Shown in pieces: positions 19,729-28,463 of a DNA stretch of 64,000 bases (position 1 is the stretch's first letter; the number at the start of each line of letters is the position of its first letter). Source of the stretch: CALOFP01 sp942492635 (lineage in GTDB: Bacteria > UBP6 > UBA1177 > CALOFP01); the NCBI GenBank assembly GCA_942492635.1, contig CALOFP010000002.1, forward strand, positions 1,426,001 through 1,490,000, given 5' to 3'. The translations under genes were made by a program, and so were the position numbers. Below the pieces are notes generated by a model. It had not been told where the DNA came from and searched no databases. It worked only from the letters and a program-made list of their open reading frames with translations.

Positions 19729-20640
19729 ATGAAACATCTTCTTGGTATTGAGAACCTCAACCGGGACCAGATTATGAACATTCTGGAGACCGCCGTCAGT
19801 TTTGAGGAGGTCAACCGCAGGCAGGTTAAAAAGGTTCCCACACTTAAGGGAAAGACCATAATCAACTTTTTTGCAGAGCCCTCTACAAGGACAAAGATGT
19901 CCTTCGAGGTCGCCGAAAAGCGTCTGAGCGCTGATACTTACAACATTTCGGTTTCGACAAGCGCGATCCAGAAGGGTGAGACACTTGCCGATACAGCGCT
20001 CAACCTTCAGGCGATGCAGCCGGATGCGCTCATTATTCGCCACGCCGTATCGGGAACTCCGCATCTCCTAGCAGAGGTTATGGACTGTTCCATCATCAAC
20101 GCCGGCGACGGATTCCACGAGCATCCCACGCAGGCTCTTCTCGATGCCTACACAATCTGGAGAAAACTGGGAACTTTCGAGGGAAAGAAGATTGCTCTTC
20201 TCGGAGATATTGCCCACAGCAGAGTTGCAAGAAGCAACATCTACCTGCTTAACAAGATGGGGGCACACGTAGTTCTCGCAGGTCCGGGAACAATGCTTCC
20301 TCCGGGTGTCGAGAAGATGGGTGTTGAAAAGACCTACAATCCAAAAGAGGCGGTCAAGGATGCCGATATCGTGATGATGCTCAGAATCCAGAACGAGCGC
20401 GCCAGCAACCTTCTCTATCCCGACAAGAGGGAGTATGCCAAGTTCTTCTGTCTCAACGAACAGCTTCTGAGCTACGCGAAGCCCGATGCACTCGTTATGC
20501 ATCCGGGTCCCGCAAACAGAGGTGTCGAGATTGATGACTATGTGATGGACGGAGAGCGTTCCGTTATCCTTGAACAGGTCAAGAACGGTGTTTCCGTAAG
20601 AATGGCGGTTCTCTACTTACTGCTTGGGGGGGCAAACTGA
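19729..20640 (+). CDS. pyrB: Aspartate carbamoyltransferase catalytic subunit
   Basis: A 303-residue enzyme joining carbamoyl phosphate and aspartate to N-carbamoylaspartate, the committed step of pyrimidine synthesis. The carbamoyl-phosphate motif PSTRTKMSFE and the stretches IIRHAVSGTPH, GDGFHEHPTQALLDAYT, LLGDIAHSRVARSN and VMHPGPANRGVEI are canonical. No pyrI-like regulatory subunit is in the window. It follows pyrR by 18 bases and overlaps pyrC by one base. Confidence 0.97.
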   Translation: MKHLLGIENLNRDQIMNILETAVSFEEVNRRQVKKVPTLKGKTIINFFAEPSTRTKMSFEVAEKRLSADTYNISVSTSAIQKGETLADTALNLQAMQPDALIIRHAVSGTPHLLAEVMDCSIINAGDGFHEHPTQALLDAYTIWRKLGTFEGKKIALLGDIAHSRVARSNIYLLNKMGAHVVLAGPGTMLPPGVEKMGVEKTYNPKEAVKDADIVMMLRIQNERASNLLYPDKREYAKFFCLNEQLLSYAKPDALVMHPGPANRGVEIDDYVMDGERSVILEQVKNGVSVRMAVLYLLLGGAN

Positions 20641-21920
20641 TGAAGCTTTTGATAAAAAACGGAAAGATAGTAAATCCTCTTAAAAAAGAGAGTTTCAACG
20701 GCAACATCCTCATCGAGGATGGAAAGATAAAAAAGATAGACAAGAAGGATATTACGGACAAGGAGGCTGAGGTTATCGATGCTGAGGGTATGGTTGTCTG
20801 CCCGGGATTCATCGACACACACGTTCACTTCCGTGATCCGGGATTCGAGTACAAGGAGGATATCCTCTCAGGTCTCAATGCGGCGGCGGCAGGCGGTTTC
20901 TCTGCGGTTCTCACGATGCCCAACACAAAACCGGTTGCCGACAGCGCCCAGACCATCGCATACATGATCGACAAGGCCGACAGCGAAGGCAACGGAGTAA
21001 AGCTCTACCCGGTAGGTGCCGCATCGAAAAAATCCGAAGGTAAGGACCTCGCGCCCATCGGAGAGATGAAGGAGTTCGGAGCCGTAGCGATTTCCGACGA
21101 CGGACATCCGATCAAGGATACATCCCTTCTCAAGAGAATGATGGAGTACGCGGCATCCTTCGATATGAAATACATCGCACACTGTGAGGATCTCTACCTT
21201 GCCGACGGCGCCCAGATGAACGACGGATACCACTCCACAGTCTACGGAATGGCGGGAAACCCGGTTGTGGGTGAGGCCAGCCAGATCGCGAGAGAGTGCA
21301 TGATGGCCATGTACCTCGATGTTCCGGTTCACATCGCACACGTAAGTGCCAAGATGAGCGTCGACATCATCGACTTCTACAAGAAGCAGGGTGCTAAGAT
21401 AACTGCTGAAACTGCTCCGCACTACCTTGTTCTTACGGACGAGGCGGTAGGAAGCTACGATACCAATACAAAGATCAATCCTCCGCTCAGATCCAACGAG
21501 GACAGACTGGCCCTTATCGAGGCTGTCAAGAACGGAGTTATCGATATCATAGCTACAGACCACGCTCCCCATCATGAGCGAGAAAAGAATGTGGAGTTCA
21601 ATGCGGCTCCATGCGGTATAGTAGGTCTCGAAACCGCGCTTCCGCTTATTCTCAAGCTCCATCATGAGGGCCATCTTTCCATCGAGAGAGTCGTCGAGCT
21701 TTTCACGAAGGGATACGAGATCTTCGGACTCGAAGGCGGTTCTCTTGCAGAGGGCGCTCCTGCGGATATCACAATATTCGATCCTTCCTACCAGTGGACA
21801 ATCGACAGGAACATGTTCGCCTCCAGGGCGAAGAACAGTCCATTCCACGGATTCCATGTCAAGGGCGCCGTATTCAAGACAATTGTCGAAGGAAACGTTA
21901 TTCACAGCAGGAATTTCTAA
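20640..21920 (+). CDS. pyrC: Dihydroorotase (class I)
   Basis: A 426-residue amidohydrolase closing carbamoylaspartate to dihydroorotate. The zinc motif GFIDTHVHFRDPG, the MPNTKPV segment, IAHCEDLYLADG, HIAHVSA and IATDHAPHHEREK match class I dihydroorotases (AllB/PyrC type, about 420-430 aa). The ATG overlaps the pyrB stop, so translation is probably coupled. Confidence 0.96.
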   Translation: MKLLIKNGKIVNPLKKESFNGNILIEDGKIKKIDKKDITDKEAEVIDAEGMVVCPGFIDTHVHFRDPGFEYKEDILSGLNAAAAGGFSAVLTMPNTKPVADSAQTIAYMIDKADSEGNGVKLYPVGAASKKSEGKDLAPIGEMKEFGAVAISDDGHPIKDTSLLKRMMEYAASFDMKYIAHCEDLYLADGAQMNDGYHSTVYGMAGNPVVGEASQIARECMMAMYLDVPVHIAHVSAKMSVDIIDFYKKQGAKITAETAPHYLVLTDEAVGSYDTNTKINPPLRSNEDRLALIEAVKNGVIDIIATDHAPHHEREKNVEFNAAPCGIVGLETALPLILKLHHEGHLSIERVVELFTKGYEIFGLEGGSLAEGAPADITIFDPSYQWTIDRNMFASRAKNSPFHGFHVKGAVFKTIVEGNVIHSRNF

Positions 21921-21924
21921 GGCT

Positions 21925-22560
21925 ATGTGCGATCTGAAAACGGTACTTTTTTCAACATTCTCCCACGAGGAGGAAAAGCTGCTTCGCGAGTTCAAGAAGG
22001 AGACGTTTTTCTTTGTGGGCGAGAGTGTTGGAAATTACGAATTCTGGCAGCAGTTTTTCAACCTCTTTTTCATTTACCACTACGATCTCGGCGACGGCAG
22101 TACCGTTTCACAGAGAAGGGACATGGAGCCCGCCCGCATTCTTCTCTTTTCCCCATCCCGCTTTGCGCGGATGAAGGGAGAGAGTTACTTTACCGATGAG
22201 AAGCTTCAGTTCGATGAGGATGAAGAGACAAGTCTCACATGGTATCGCGATCGTGAACTCATACTATCGTTCTTTACCAAGTCGGAGAGCAGGATCCGTT
22301 TTGTTGAAAGCAGGACCTCTCTTCTTATTTCCACAGATCGGGTTAAGTTCCTCAAAAAGATCAAGAAAATGTTCCGGGAGGGGGACCAATTCCCCTCCCA
22401 CACATACCTTCTCTACCTCCTTTCGCTTCTTCTTCTTAAAAAGGAGCGTTACGGAAAGGCCCACCTCTACGAGCCGTTTTCCGTGGAGGAGATTGAGAAG
22501 ACCCATCTCTACTACGAAAAATTTGCGTCGAAATTGATCGATACAACTTCAAATCAATGA
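21925..22560 (+). CDS. Conserved-looking protein of unknown function, pyr operon
   Basis: A 211-residue soluble protein starting 4 bases after pyrC, hence very likely co-transcribed. It is rich in aromatic and charged residues (FWQQFFNLFFIYHYDLGDG; LLYLLSLLLLKKERYGKAH near the C-terminus) and has no signal peptide or clear membrane segment. I do not recognise the family. The frame is open well upstream inside pyrC, but the ATG at 21925 is preferred because it clears the pyrC stop. Confidence 0.7.
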   Translation: MCDLKTVLFSTFSHEEEKLLREFKKETFFFVGESVGNYEFWQQFFNLFFIYHYDLGDGSTVSQRRDMEPARILLFSPSRFARMKGESYFTDEKLQFDEDEETSLTWYRDRELILSFFTKSESRIRFVESRTSLLISTDRVKFLKKIKKMFREGDQFPSHTYLLYLLSLLLLKKERYGKAHLYEPFSVEEIEKTHLYYEKFASKLIDTTSNQ

Positions 22561-22653
22561 CTCCGTTGATTAAGTCATCGCTCGTTACAAAATTGGTATG
22601 ATCGGCATAAAATAGTTTTAAATTCATCGCAATAGCTACGGCTATTATTCAAA

Positions 22654-22721
22654 ATTGAAAACAATTTTCTGCTCGACCCTCCGATTTTTCACTTAAACGT
22701 GACTTAACCAACAAAGTCATT
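22654..22721. repeat. 68-bp dispersed intergenic repeat, copy A
   Basis: This matches 50536-50603 without gaps at roughly four-fifths identity by eye, from ATTGAAAAC through GTGACTTAACCAACAAAG to TCATT. Most differences are transitions. It lies directly upstream of the promoter of the radical SAM gene. Copy B lies upstream of a lipoprotein gene, so it may be a shared upstream regulatory segment. Confidence 0.75.
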
Positions 22722-22727
22722 AATCGA

Positions 22728-22755
22728 TTGCAAAACTGATTTTCCTTCGTATAAT
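22728..22755 (+). promoter_or_regulatory. Predicted promoter of the radical SAM gene
   Basis: TTGCAA at 22728-22733, a 16-base gap and a perfect TATAAT at 22750-22755. The predicted transcription start falls about 20 bases before the ATG. Confidence 0.6.
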
Positions 22756-22783
22756 TTGCCGGAAAAGAATTTTTGGAGATTGT

Positions 22784-23695
22784 ATGGAAAACCTTATAAA
22801 TCAAATTTCTGAACAGCGCTTTCTTGCCCTTCTTGACGAGGCGAAAGAGATATGGGACCGGGCAGAATGCTGTCCCAGGAGATGCAAAGTGAAACGAACG
22901 GAGAATAGAGCCCGTCCCTGCGGCGCCGTTGACGAAGGCATTCGGGTTGCAAGTTTCGCCGTTCATGACGGTGAGGAGCCTCCAGTGAGCGGCTGGAACG
23001 GTGCCGGAAACATATTCTTCTCCGGATGCACTCTGGGCTGCGTCTTCTGCCAGAACTGGCCCATAAGCCACGAGAGGAACGGCAGGACATATTCGGAGGA
23101 TGAGTATGACGAAGAGGTCAGGAAGATGCTTTCGAAAAAGGTTCACAACGTCAACCTGGTCACTTCAGATCACTATCTCTACCCGGTTCTCTCGTCACTC
23201 TACCGCATGAGAAAAGAGATAAAGGTGCCGGTTTCGTACAACTGCTCGGGTTTTTTCCAGCCTGAGGCTTTGAAGGTTGTTCTCAATTTTGCGGATATTT
23301 TCCTCTACGACATAAAGTACTCATGCAGAGATATCGCCGGTCGTTACTCCGGCAGCAGGCACTATCCTGAACTTGCCTGGAAAGGCTTCGAGATGCTGTG
23401 TGATGAGAAAATTCCCTTTGTCGAGGACGATCTGGGACTGTTGCGCCGCGGAGTAATCGTAAGACATCTGGTTCTTCCGGAAGCGGTAAAGAACAGTCTG
23501 GATGTGGTTGAGGGACTCGCAAAGTACCGTGACCGGGGAATGGATTTCCGGCTGAGTCTCATGTCCCAGTACTTTCCCGCCCACAGGGCATCGGAATTCG
23601 AGGAGATCAATAGAAGGGTTACTCCTGAAGAGTACAATGTAGTGGCCGACCGTGTTGACGAGCTCGGACTGGACGGATGGATTCAGGGCTTTTGA
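22784..23695 (+). CDS. Radical SAM protein, PflX / PFL-activating-enzyme-like
   Basis: A 303-residue radical SAM enzyme. The 4Fe-4S ligands form SGCTLGCVFCQNW (Cys82, Cys86, Cys89, the CxxxCxxC signature). An upstream Cys-rich segment (CCPRRCKVKR) and the following GNIFFSGC are typical of the PflX group (COG1313), which are annotated as putative pyruvate-formate-lyase activators of unproven substrate. No glycyl-radical enzyme gene is nearby, so the partner is unknown. It appears monocistronic behind its own promoter. Confidence 0.88.
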   Translation: MENLINQISEQRFLALLDEAKEIWDRAECCPRRCKVKRTENRARPCGAVDEGIRVASFAVHDGEEPPVSGWNGAGNIFFSGCTLGCVFCQNWPISHERNGRTYSEDEYDEEVRKMLSKKVHNVNLVTSDHYLYPVLSSLYRMRKEIKVPVSYNCSGFFQPEALKVVLNFADIFLYDIKYSCRDIAGRYSGSRHYPELAWKGFEMLCDEKIPFVEDDLGLLRRGVIVRHLVLPEAVKNSLDVVEGLAKYRDRGMDFRLSLMSQYFPAHRASEFEEINRRVTPEEYNVVADRVDELGLDGWIQGF

Positions 23696-23879
23696 CCATT
23701 ATGAATTAATCAAAGTCATTTTTATCCGGAAGAGATTGCCCGTCTGTTTTGAAGTGGATAACTTTTTCAAAAATGTCATAGACAAAAATATTCGGACAGA
23801 TAGAATTCTTCAGGAATGAATTGCCATTTTTTGAAACGACTTCTTTCTATGATAATCTGCCTCTTATTTATGTAAATTC

Positions 23880-23908
23880 TTGAAAAATTTTTAATGTGAG
23901 ATTATATT
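23880..23908 (+). promoter_or_regulatory. Predicted promoter of deoC
   Basis: TTGAAA at 23880-23885, 17 bases, then TATATT at 23903-23908. It is positioned about 30 bases before the deoC start. Confidence 0.6.
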
Positions 23909-23939
23909 AATATGTTTTTTTTAAGTTTGGGGGTGAATT

Positions 23940-24704
23940 ATGAAGAAAAGAATTTTAGAGAGAGCTCGGGAGCTTGCAACAGCCATTGAAATTCCCGCCG
24001 GAAAGCTTGCCGAACTTGAGGATAACCTCAAATCGGATTACGTTGTTCCGGAGATCACAAGAGAGTACGGACTCGGTACAATCGATCACACAGTTCTCTC
24101 GTTCAACGCCACAGAAGCCGATGTTACGAGAATTTGCGAAGAGGCACACAAATTCGGTTTTTTTGCCATCTGTATTAATCCCGTCTGGATCCCCCTCGCC
24201 AATGGCATCAGGGAGAAGCTGGGAGCAACGTTCAAGATTGCTACCGTAATCGATTTTCCTCTCGGCGCGTCCACTCTGGAAGCCCGAATTGCGGAAACAG
24301 ATCGAGCACTCAGCGATGGTGCGGACGAAATCGATCTCGTAATAAGCATAGGACTTCTCAAATCCGGAAAGACTGCAGAAACTTTCAAGCTTATGAGGGA
24401 AGTTGCAAAGAGGGGCGGATACCTCAAGGTTATTCTTGAAAGTTCCGAACTCACCGAAGAGGAAAAGATAGATGCAGCACTTCTCGCATTCTTCGCCGGA
24501 GCACACATGCTCAAGACATCCACAGGAGTAAACGGCAAGGCAACGGCCGAGGATGTGAAGATCCTCAGGGCGGTTGCAGGAAAGACGCTCGGCGTCAAGG
24601 CTGCAGGTGGAATTCGCGACAAGGAAACGCTTTTAAAAATGGTTGAAGCCGGAGCCGACAGAATAGGCTGCAGCAGCTCCGTCAAAATTTTCTCAGCCTG
24701 GTAG
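23940..24704 (+). CDS. deoC: Deoxyribose-phosphate aldolase
   Basis: A 254-residue aldolase that splits 2-deoxyribose 5-phosphate into glyceraldehyde 3-phosphate and acetaldehyde in nucleoside breakdown. The motifs DEIDLVISIG, LKVILESSEL, MLKTSTGVNG (Schiff-base Lys192), GVKAAGGIRD and DRIGCSSSV are all present. The C-terminus is short after the last motif but complete for the family. It starts at ATG behind GGGGGTGA and is followed after 2 bases by a lipoprotein gene. Confidence 0.95.
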   Translation: MKKRILERARELATAIEIPAGKLAELEDNLKSDYVVPEITREYGLGTIDHTVLSFNATEADVTRICEEAHKFGFFAICINPVWIPLANGIREKLGATFKIATVIDFPLGASTLEARIAETDRALSDGADEIDLVISIGLLKSGKTAETFKLMREVAKRGGYLKVILESSELTEEEKIDAALLAFFAGAHMLKTSTGVNGKATAEDVKILRAVAGKTLGVKAAGGIRDKETLLKMVEAGADRIGCSSSVKIFSAW

Positions 24705-24706
24705 TC

Positions 24707-25210
24707 ATGATTCGATCCCTCCTTCTCTTTATCTCACTTACACTTTTTTTTACCGCATGCACAAAGGGAAGGAGTGGAATCGAGCAGGTTCGAAAATTCG
24801 CAGAGTTGAGACAGAAGGGCGAGGCTGACGAGGCATTCGAACTTCTGACCGACAAATCAAAAAATCAAATAGGGTCTAAAAGATTCAACGACTACTGTTT
24901 CAAATATCGCATAGCATCATTTGAAGTGGCACCCGAAGAGGGCGGGTTTTATAAAATCGATTACTCATACTACGACAAGCGGTTCAAGGGGGGTGAGCTT
25001 TTCACCTTCTACATGAACAAGAATCGTGAGTACATTCGTGTAAGCAACGGAAAGATTGTTTTTCCTCAGCCCTACTTCCTCGACTTTCGTAAAAATCTCG
25101 AAAAGGGGGACATGGAGAGTGCGAAAAATGCCTTGAGGAAAATGTTCGAGCTCTCTCCCGGCCAGCCGGAAGCAAGAGAGACTGTGGATAGAATGGAGCT
25201 GGAGATATAG
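24707..25210 (+). CDS. Small lipoprotein of unknown function
   Basis: A 167-residue protein with a lipoprotein signal peptide (lipobox FFTAC, Cys18). The mature part has an N-terminal helical stretch (VRKFAELRQKGEADEAFELL) reminiscent of DUF4878-type NTF2-like lipoproteins, then strands around GGFYKIDYSYYD, and a C-terminal helical repeat (MESAKNALRKMFELSPGQPE) like a single TPR. The ATG is two bases after the deoC stop, so it is co-transcribed with deoC and the next gene, though the three have no obvious joint function. Confidence 0.8.
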   Translation: MIRSLLLFISLTLFFTACTKGRSGIEQVRKFAELRQKGEADEAFELLTDKSKNQIGSKRFNDYCFKYRIASFEVAPEEGGFYKIDYSYYDKRFKGGELFTFYMNKNREYIRVSNGKIVFPQPYFLDFRKNLEKGDMESAKNALRKMFELSPGQPEARETVDRMELEI

Positions 25211-26059
25211 ATGAAGTTGGTCTGTACTCTCATCCTCATCTTCCTGCCCGTTTTTTTGTTCGCATCCGTAACTATCAATGATAACGTTCCGGAAAAACTT
25301 AAAAAAGAGGTGTCCGATCTCTGCTCGAAAAAGGATTTTATATCGAGATTCCATCTGGAACTGTACAACAGCAAAAGCCTGGTTATAGAAACCGAGGACG
25401 GAATGATGCGGCGTGTTCCACTGGAGGGCGTTACGGCTTCGGATCTTCTCAACATCATGGAAACAATGGAGGAGGACCTCTTCATTCTCCGGGAAGCAAG
25501 AAAGAAGGAGAGTGAAAAGAAAAGTGTTGATGTTCCTGTTCCTGAGGAGAAGGTCGATGATGAAAAACCTGTCGCCGCCGACACACCTTACATATGGAAG
25601 AAAAAAAGATCGCTTTTCGAGTTTTTTCCCTATGCGAAATCAGGAAACAGATACCACATAGGAGTTTCCATCAGCAGTGAGGAGGACGGAGCCGGATCAG
25701 TCGAGGCATCCGCCGGATTGCTTTTTCTCAGATTTGGTCCGATGGCCAAAAAGGGACTCAATGTAGATTTCAACTACCGGGAACTCTCCTGGTTCGGAGC
25801 AGGAGGATTTCTGACAGCCGATCTTTTCAGACTCTACGATTTCTACCTTGCCGCCGGGTGGGAGGCTCTCTACTACAGGGTCAACGATCACTCTTATGAA
25901 AGGGATGCCGCACTCGTTGCACTTCGCTACTCCAGAAGCTTCTTTTTCGCCGAGGCAAGGGCAAGAATAACCAGAAATGAAGTCTACCTCATCACCGGCG
26001 GAAGACGTTACCGCACCGACCGAATCGGCACGACACTTACATTGGGATTCCGTTTCTGA
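25211..26059 (+). CDS. Secreted, possible outer-membrane beta-barrel protein
   Basis: A 282-residue protein with a Sec signal peptide (LVCTLILIFLPVFLFAS). An N-terminal helical/charged region with Lys/Glu-rich linker (about 85-120) leads into a C-terminal part of alternating aromatic strands (FNYRELSWFGAGGF, DFYLAAGWEALYYRV). It ends GTTLTLGFRF with a terminal Phe, the usual signal of outer-membrane barrels. About 8 strands would fit. Barrel assignment is inference from pattern only. Its ATG directly abuts the preceding stop codon. Confidence 0.7.
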   Translation: MKLVCTLILIFLPVFLFASVTINDNVPEKLKKEVSDLCSKKDFISRFHLELYNSKSLVIETEDGMMRRVPLEGVTASDLLNIMETMEEDLFILREARKKESEKKSVDVPVPEEKVDDEKPVAADTPYIWKKKRSLFEFFPYAKSGNRYHIGVSISSEEDGAGSVEASAGLLFLRFGPMAKKGLNVDFNYRELSWFGAGGFLTADLFRLYDFYLAAGWEALYYRVNDHSYERDAALVALRYSRSFFFAEARARITRNEVYLITGGRRYRTDRIGTTLTLGFRF

Positions 26060-26212
26060 AATCAAAAATTTTATTTCCACAGAAAAAATCAACAGATGGT
26101 CTGTTCAATATAGTGAAGTTGGATATTTGTTTTTATAAAATTCCAGAATGATTTTTGTATTTAATGATTCGGGATAGAAGTGATCAGTTGAAGGTTGAAT
26201 CTTGAGATAATC

Positions 26213-27346
26213 CTACTTCTTCTGAAGCCTGTCGAAGATTACGTTCAGTCTTTCGATAAGCTCTTTGGTCTGTTCAACGGTTCCCAGATTCACGCGGAAG
26301 AAATCCGGCAGCATTGCAAAGGAGCTTCTGTCCCTCACGTAGACGTTCATCTTCTCCATCTCATCAAGAAGAAGCTGAAGGTTGGGGTACTGGACCATTA
26401 TGAAGTTTCCGCGGCCGTTGAATGTGACTATGTCGCGGTTGTCGAAGAAGGACTTGAGAAGCCTTTTGCTCTCGTGAACTTCCTTAACATACTTCTTCAT
26501 GTAGTCGATATCCTCAAGTGCTGCAAGAGCCGCCTTCTGAGCGAGAACGTTCACGCTCTTGGGGTTGAGGATTCGGCTGAGAAGGTGGATGACGGTGTTT
26601 GATGCAAGTGCGTAACCCACACGGAGACCTGCAAGTGCCCACGCTTTGGAAAATGTTCTTGTAATGATGAGGTTCGAGTAGCGGTCGAGAAGGTGTGCAA
26701 CGGAGTTGCCTGAGAACTCTACGTACGCTTCATCCACGATCACCATTGCGTTCTTGGCGATCTTCAGGACGGTCTCAACTTCCTTGTCGGAAAGAAGTAC
26801 CCCGGTCGGATTGTTCGGGTTTACGATGTATATGAGTTTTGTCTTGTCGGTAATCTTCTCGATCAACGAACTGATGTTGCTGGTGAAGACGTTTTCAGGC
26901 TGCGCTTTCTTAATTATCGCTCCACGACTCTCTACGTATGTGAGAAAGTGCGTGTATGTGGGGTACTGTGTTACCACGTGGTCGCCGGGATCAAGAAAAA
27001 CCTTGCAGATCAGTTCCAGCGCGTCGTCACTTCCGTTTGTTACGAGAATTTCATTTCTGTTTCTTCCGGTGTACTTTTTAAGTTTCGTTCTCAGTTTTTC
27101 GCTGAAAAGTTCCGGATACCAGTTGAGGACATTCTCGTCGTCCATAAGGGATTGAATAAGAGTTTCCTTCACCTTCGGAGACGGGGGGACCGTCGCTTCG
27201 TTCCAGTCAAGCTTGAGAGGTGTGAGGTTGGAGTCGGAATCCTTGATCTTGTTGAGTGAAGAGGTGGGTGAGTAGGGTTGAAGGTTGTTTATGAATTCAG
27301 ATGTCAGTGAACTTTCTCTATTTATATAGGCAACGCTCTTTTTCAT
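26213..27346 (-). CDS. hisC: Histidinol-phosphate aminotransferase family protein
   Basis: A 377-residue PLP-dependent class I/II aminotransferase. The HisC-like blocks are LDWNEATVPPSP, VTNGSDDALELI, YPTYTHF, VNPNNPTGVLL, VDEAYVEFSG and TRTFSKAWALAGLRVGYA, with the PLP lysine at about residue 234. HisC transfers the amino group of glutamate to imidazole-acetol phosphate, but paralogues use aromatic substrates, and no other his genes are in the window. The ATG at 27346 has a GAGG site; the frame is open 27 codons further but without a site. The symbol is tentative. Confidence 0.85.
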   Translation of the reverse strand: MKKSVAYINRESSLTSEFINNLQPYSPTSSLNKIKDSDSNLTPLKLDWNEATVPPSPKVKETLIQSLMDDENVLNWYPELFSEKLRTKLKKYTGRNRNEILVTNGSDDALELICKVFLDPGDHVVTQYPTYTHFLTYVESRGAIIKKAQPENVFTSNISSLIEKITDKTKLIYIVNPNNPTGVLLSDKEVETVLKIAKNAMVIVDEAYVEFSGNSVAHLLDRYSNLIITRTFSKAWALAGLRVGYALASNTVIHLLSRILNPKSVNVLAQKAALAALEDIDYMKKYVKEVHESKRLLKSFFDNRDIVTFNGRGNFIMVQYPNLQLLLDEMEKMNVYVRDRSSFAMLPDFFRVNLGTVEQTKELIERLNVIFDRLQKK

Positions 27347-27530
27347 TGTAATCCTCAAAAAACAAAATAAATCGCCATGACCAAGCAAAAAACGTGCCTG
27401 GGCTACCGCGCTTAAAATAGGGCACATGGCAGGGGTATATATATAAAAATCTTTTCAATTAAGTCAAGTCCGTAAAGTTTTTTTACATACCTGTTTTTGT
27501 GAAGTAAATCGCTATTTGTTTAAAAAAACT

Positions 27531-27558
27531 TTGACAATCGCCCTTCTATCTGTTAAAA
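27531..27558 (+). promoter_or_regulatory. Possible promoter of the etf operon
   Basis: A perfect TTGACA at 27531-27536 is followed after 16 bases by TTAAAA at 27553-27558, about 50 bases before etfB. The -10 box is weak. Confidence 0.45.
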
Positions 27559-27606
27559 AATTGCGCTAGACTGAGGTGTCATTTTTTTAATGAAACTGGA
27601 GGAAAA

Positions 27607-28461
27607 ATGAGAAAAATCGTGGTATTGGCAAAACAGGTTCCCGATACGGCAAACGTGGGATCCAACGCCATGAAAGATGATGGAACTGTAAACAGAGCTG
27701 CTCTGCCCGCAGTTTTCAATCCCGAAGATCTTAACGCCCTTGAAATGGCTTTAACTATAAAGGAGAAACTTGGTTGCGAGGTTCACGTTGTAACAATGGG
27801 ACCTGCAAAAGCCGTTGAAATTCTTCGTCATTCACTCTACATGGGAGCGAACGACGTTTACCTTGTCTCCGACAGGAAGTTCGCCGGAGCGGATACTCTT
27901 GCGACATCCTACGTTCTCAGCGAGGCTGTAAAGAAGATCGGCGACGTCGATCTGGTTCTCGCCGGACGTCAGGCTATCGACGGCGATACGGCACAGGTAG
28001 GTCCGCAGGTTGCCCAGAAACTTGGATACAACCTCGTTTCCTACGTGAGAGGACTTCGTGATGCCGAAGCGGACAGCGTAACGGTAGAGCGTGACGGAGA
28101 GGTTCAGACAGAGGTCATCAAGACTCCGTTTCCTGCGGTTCTTACCGTAACAGGTGATGCAAACACTCCCCGTTACCCCAACGCCAAGCGTATGCTCAGC
28201 TACTTCCGTTCCGACATCCGTTCAAACTTCCTGGACGATGAGATTGAAGATGCGGAGAAGAGGGGGTGGACAATTCCCGTTCTCTCACTCGACGATCTCG
28301 GACTTGATGAAACCAGCTGCGGACTCAAGGGAAGCCCGACGAAGGTTTTCAACATCAAGAACATCACCCTCAAGGGCGGCGAGCTCAAGATGTACGATGC
28401 CGAGCAGAAGGCGATCAGGGAGCTCATTAAGGACATTATGAAGGACTACGTAGAGGTGTAA
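27607..28461 (+). CDS. etfB: Electron transfer flavoprotein, beta subunit
   Basis: A 284-residue ETF beta (FixA-type). The N-terminal KIVVLAKQVPDTANV, the HVVTMGPAKAVEILRHSLYMGA segment, DLVLAGRQAIDGDTAQVGPQ and ILT-like AVLTVTGDANTPRYP are characteristic. It carries electrons from acyl-CoA dehydrogenase to the quinone pool or a bifurcating partner. A GGAGG site precedes the ATG. Codon use is strongly biased towards C-ending codons in this and the next two genes, suggesting high expression. Confidence 0.95.
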   Translation: MRKIVVLAKQVPDTANVGSNAMKDDGTVNRAALPAVFNPEDLNALEMALTIKEKLGCEVHVVTMGPAKAVEILRHSLYMGANDVYLVSDRKFAGADTLATSYVLSEAVKKIGDVDLVLAGRQAIDGDTAQVGPQVAQKLGYNLVSYVRGLRDAEADSVTVERDGEVQTEVIKTPFPAVLTVTGDANTPRYPNAKRMLSYFRSDIRSNFLDDEIEDAEKRGWTIPVLSLDDLGLDETSCGLKGSPTKVFNIKNITLKGGELKMYDAEQKAIRELIKDIMKDYVEV

Positions 28462-28463
28462 TG

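Noticed and set aside
20868..21995. A 375-codon minus-strand open frame opposite pyrC
   Set aside because: It is a shadow of the pyrC coding frame; its translation has no protein-like motif and no ribosome-binding site.
26213..27346. Part of a histidine biosynthesis operon
   Set aside because: The aminotransferase stands alone on the minus strand with no other his gene in the window, so its substrate remains open.
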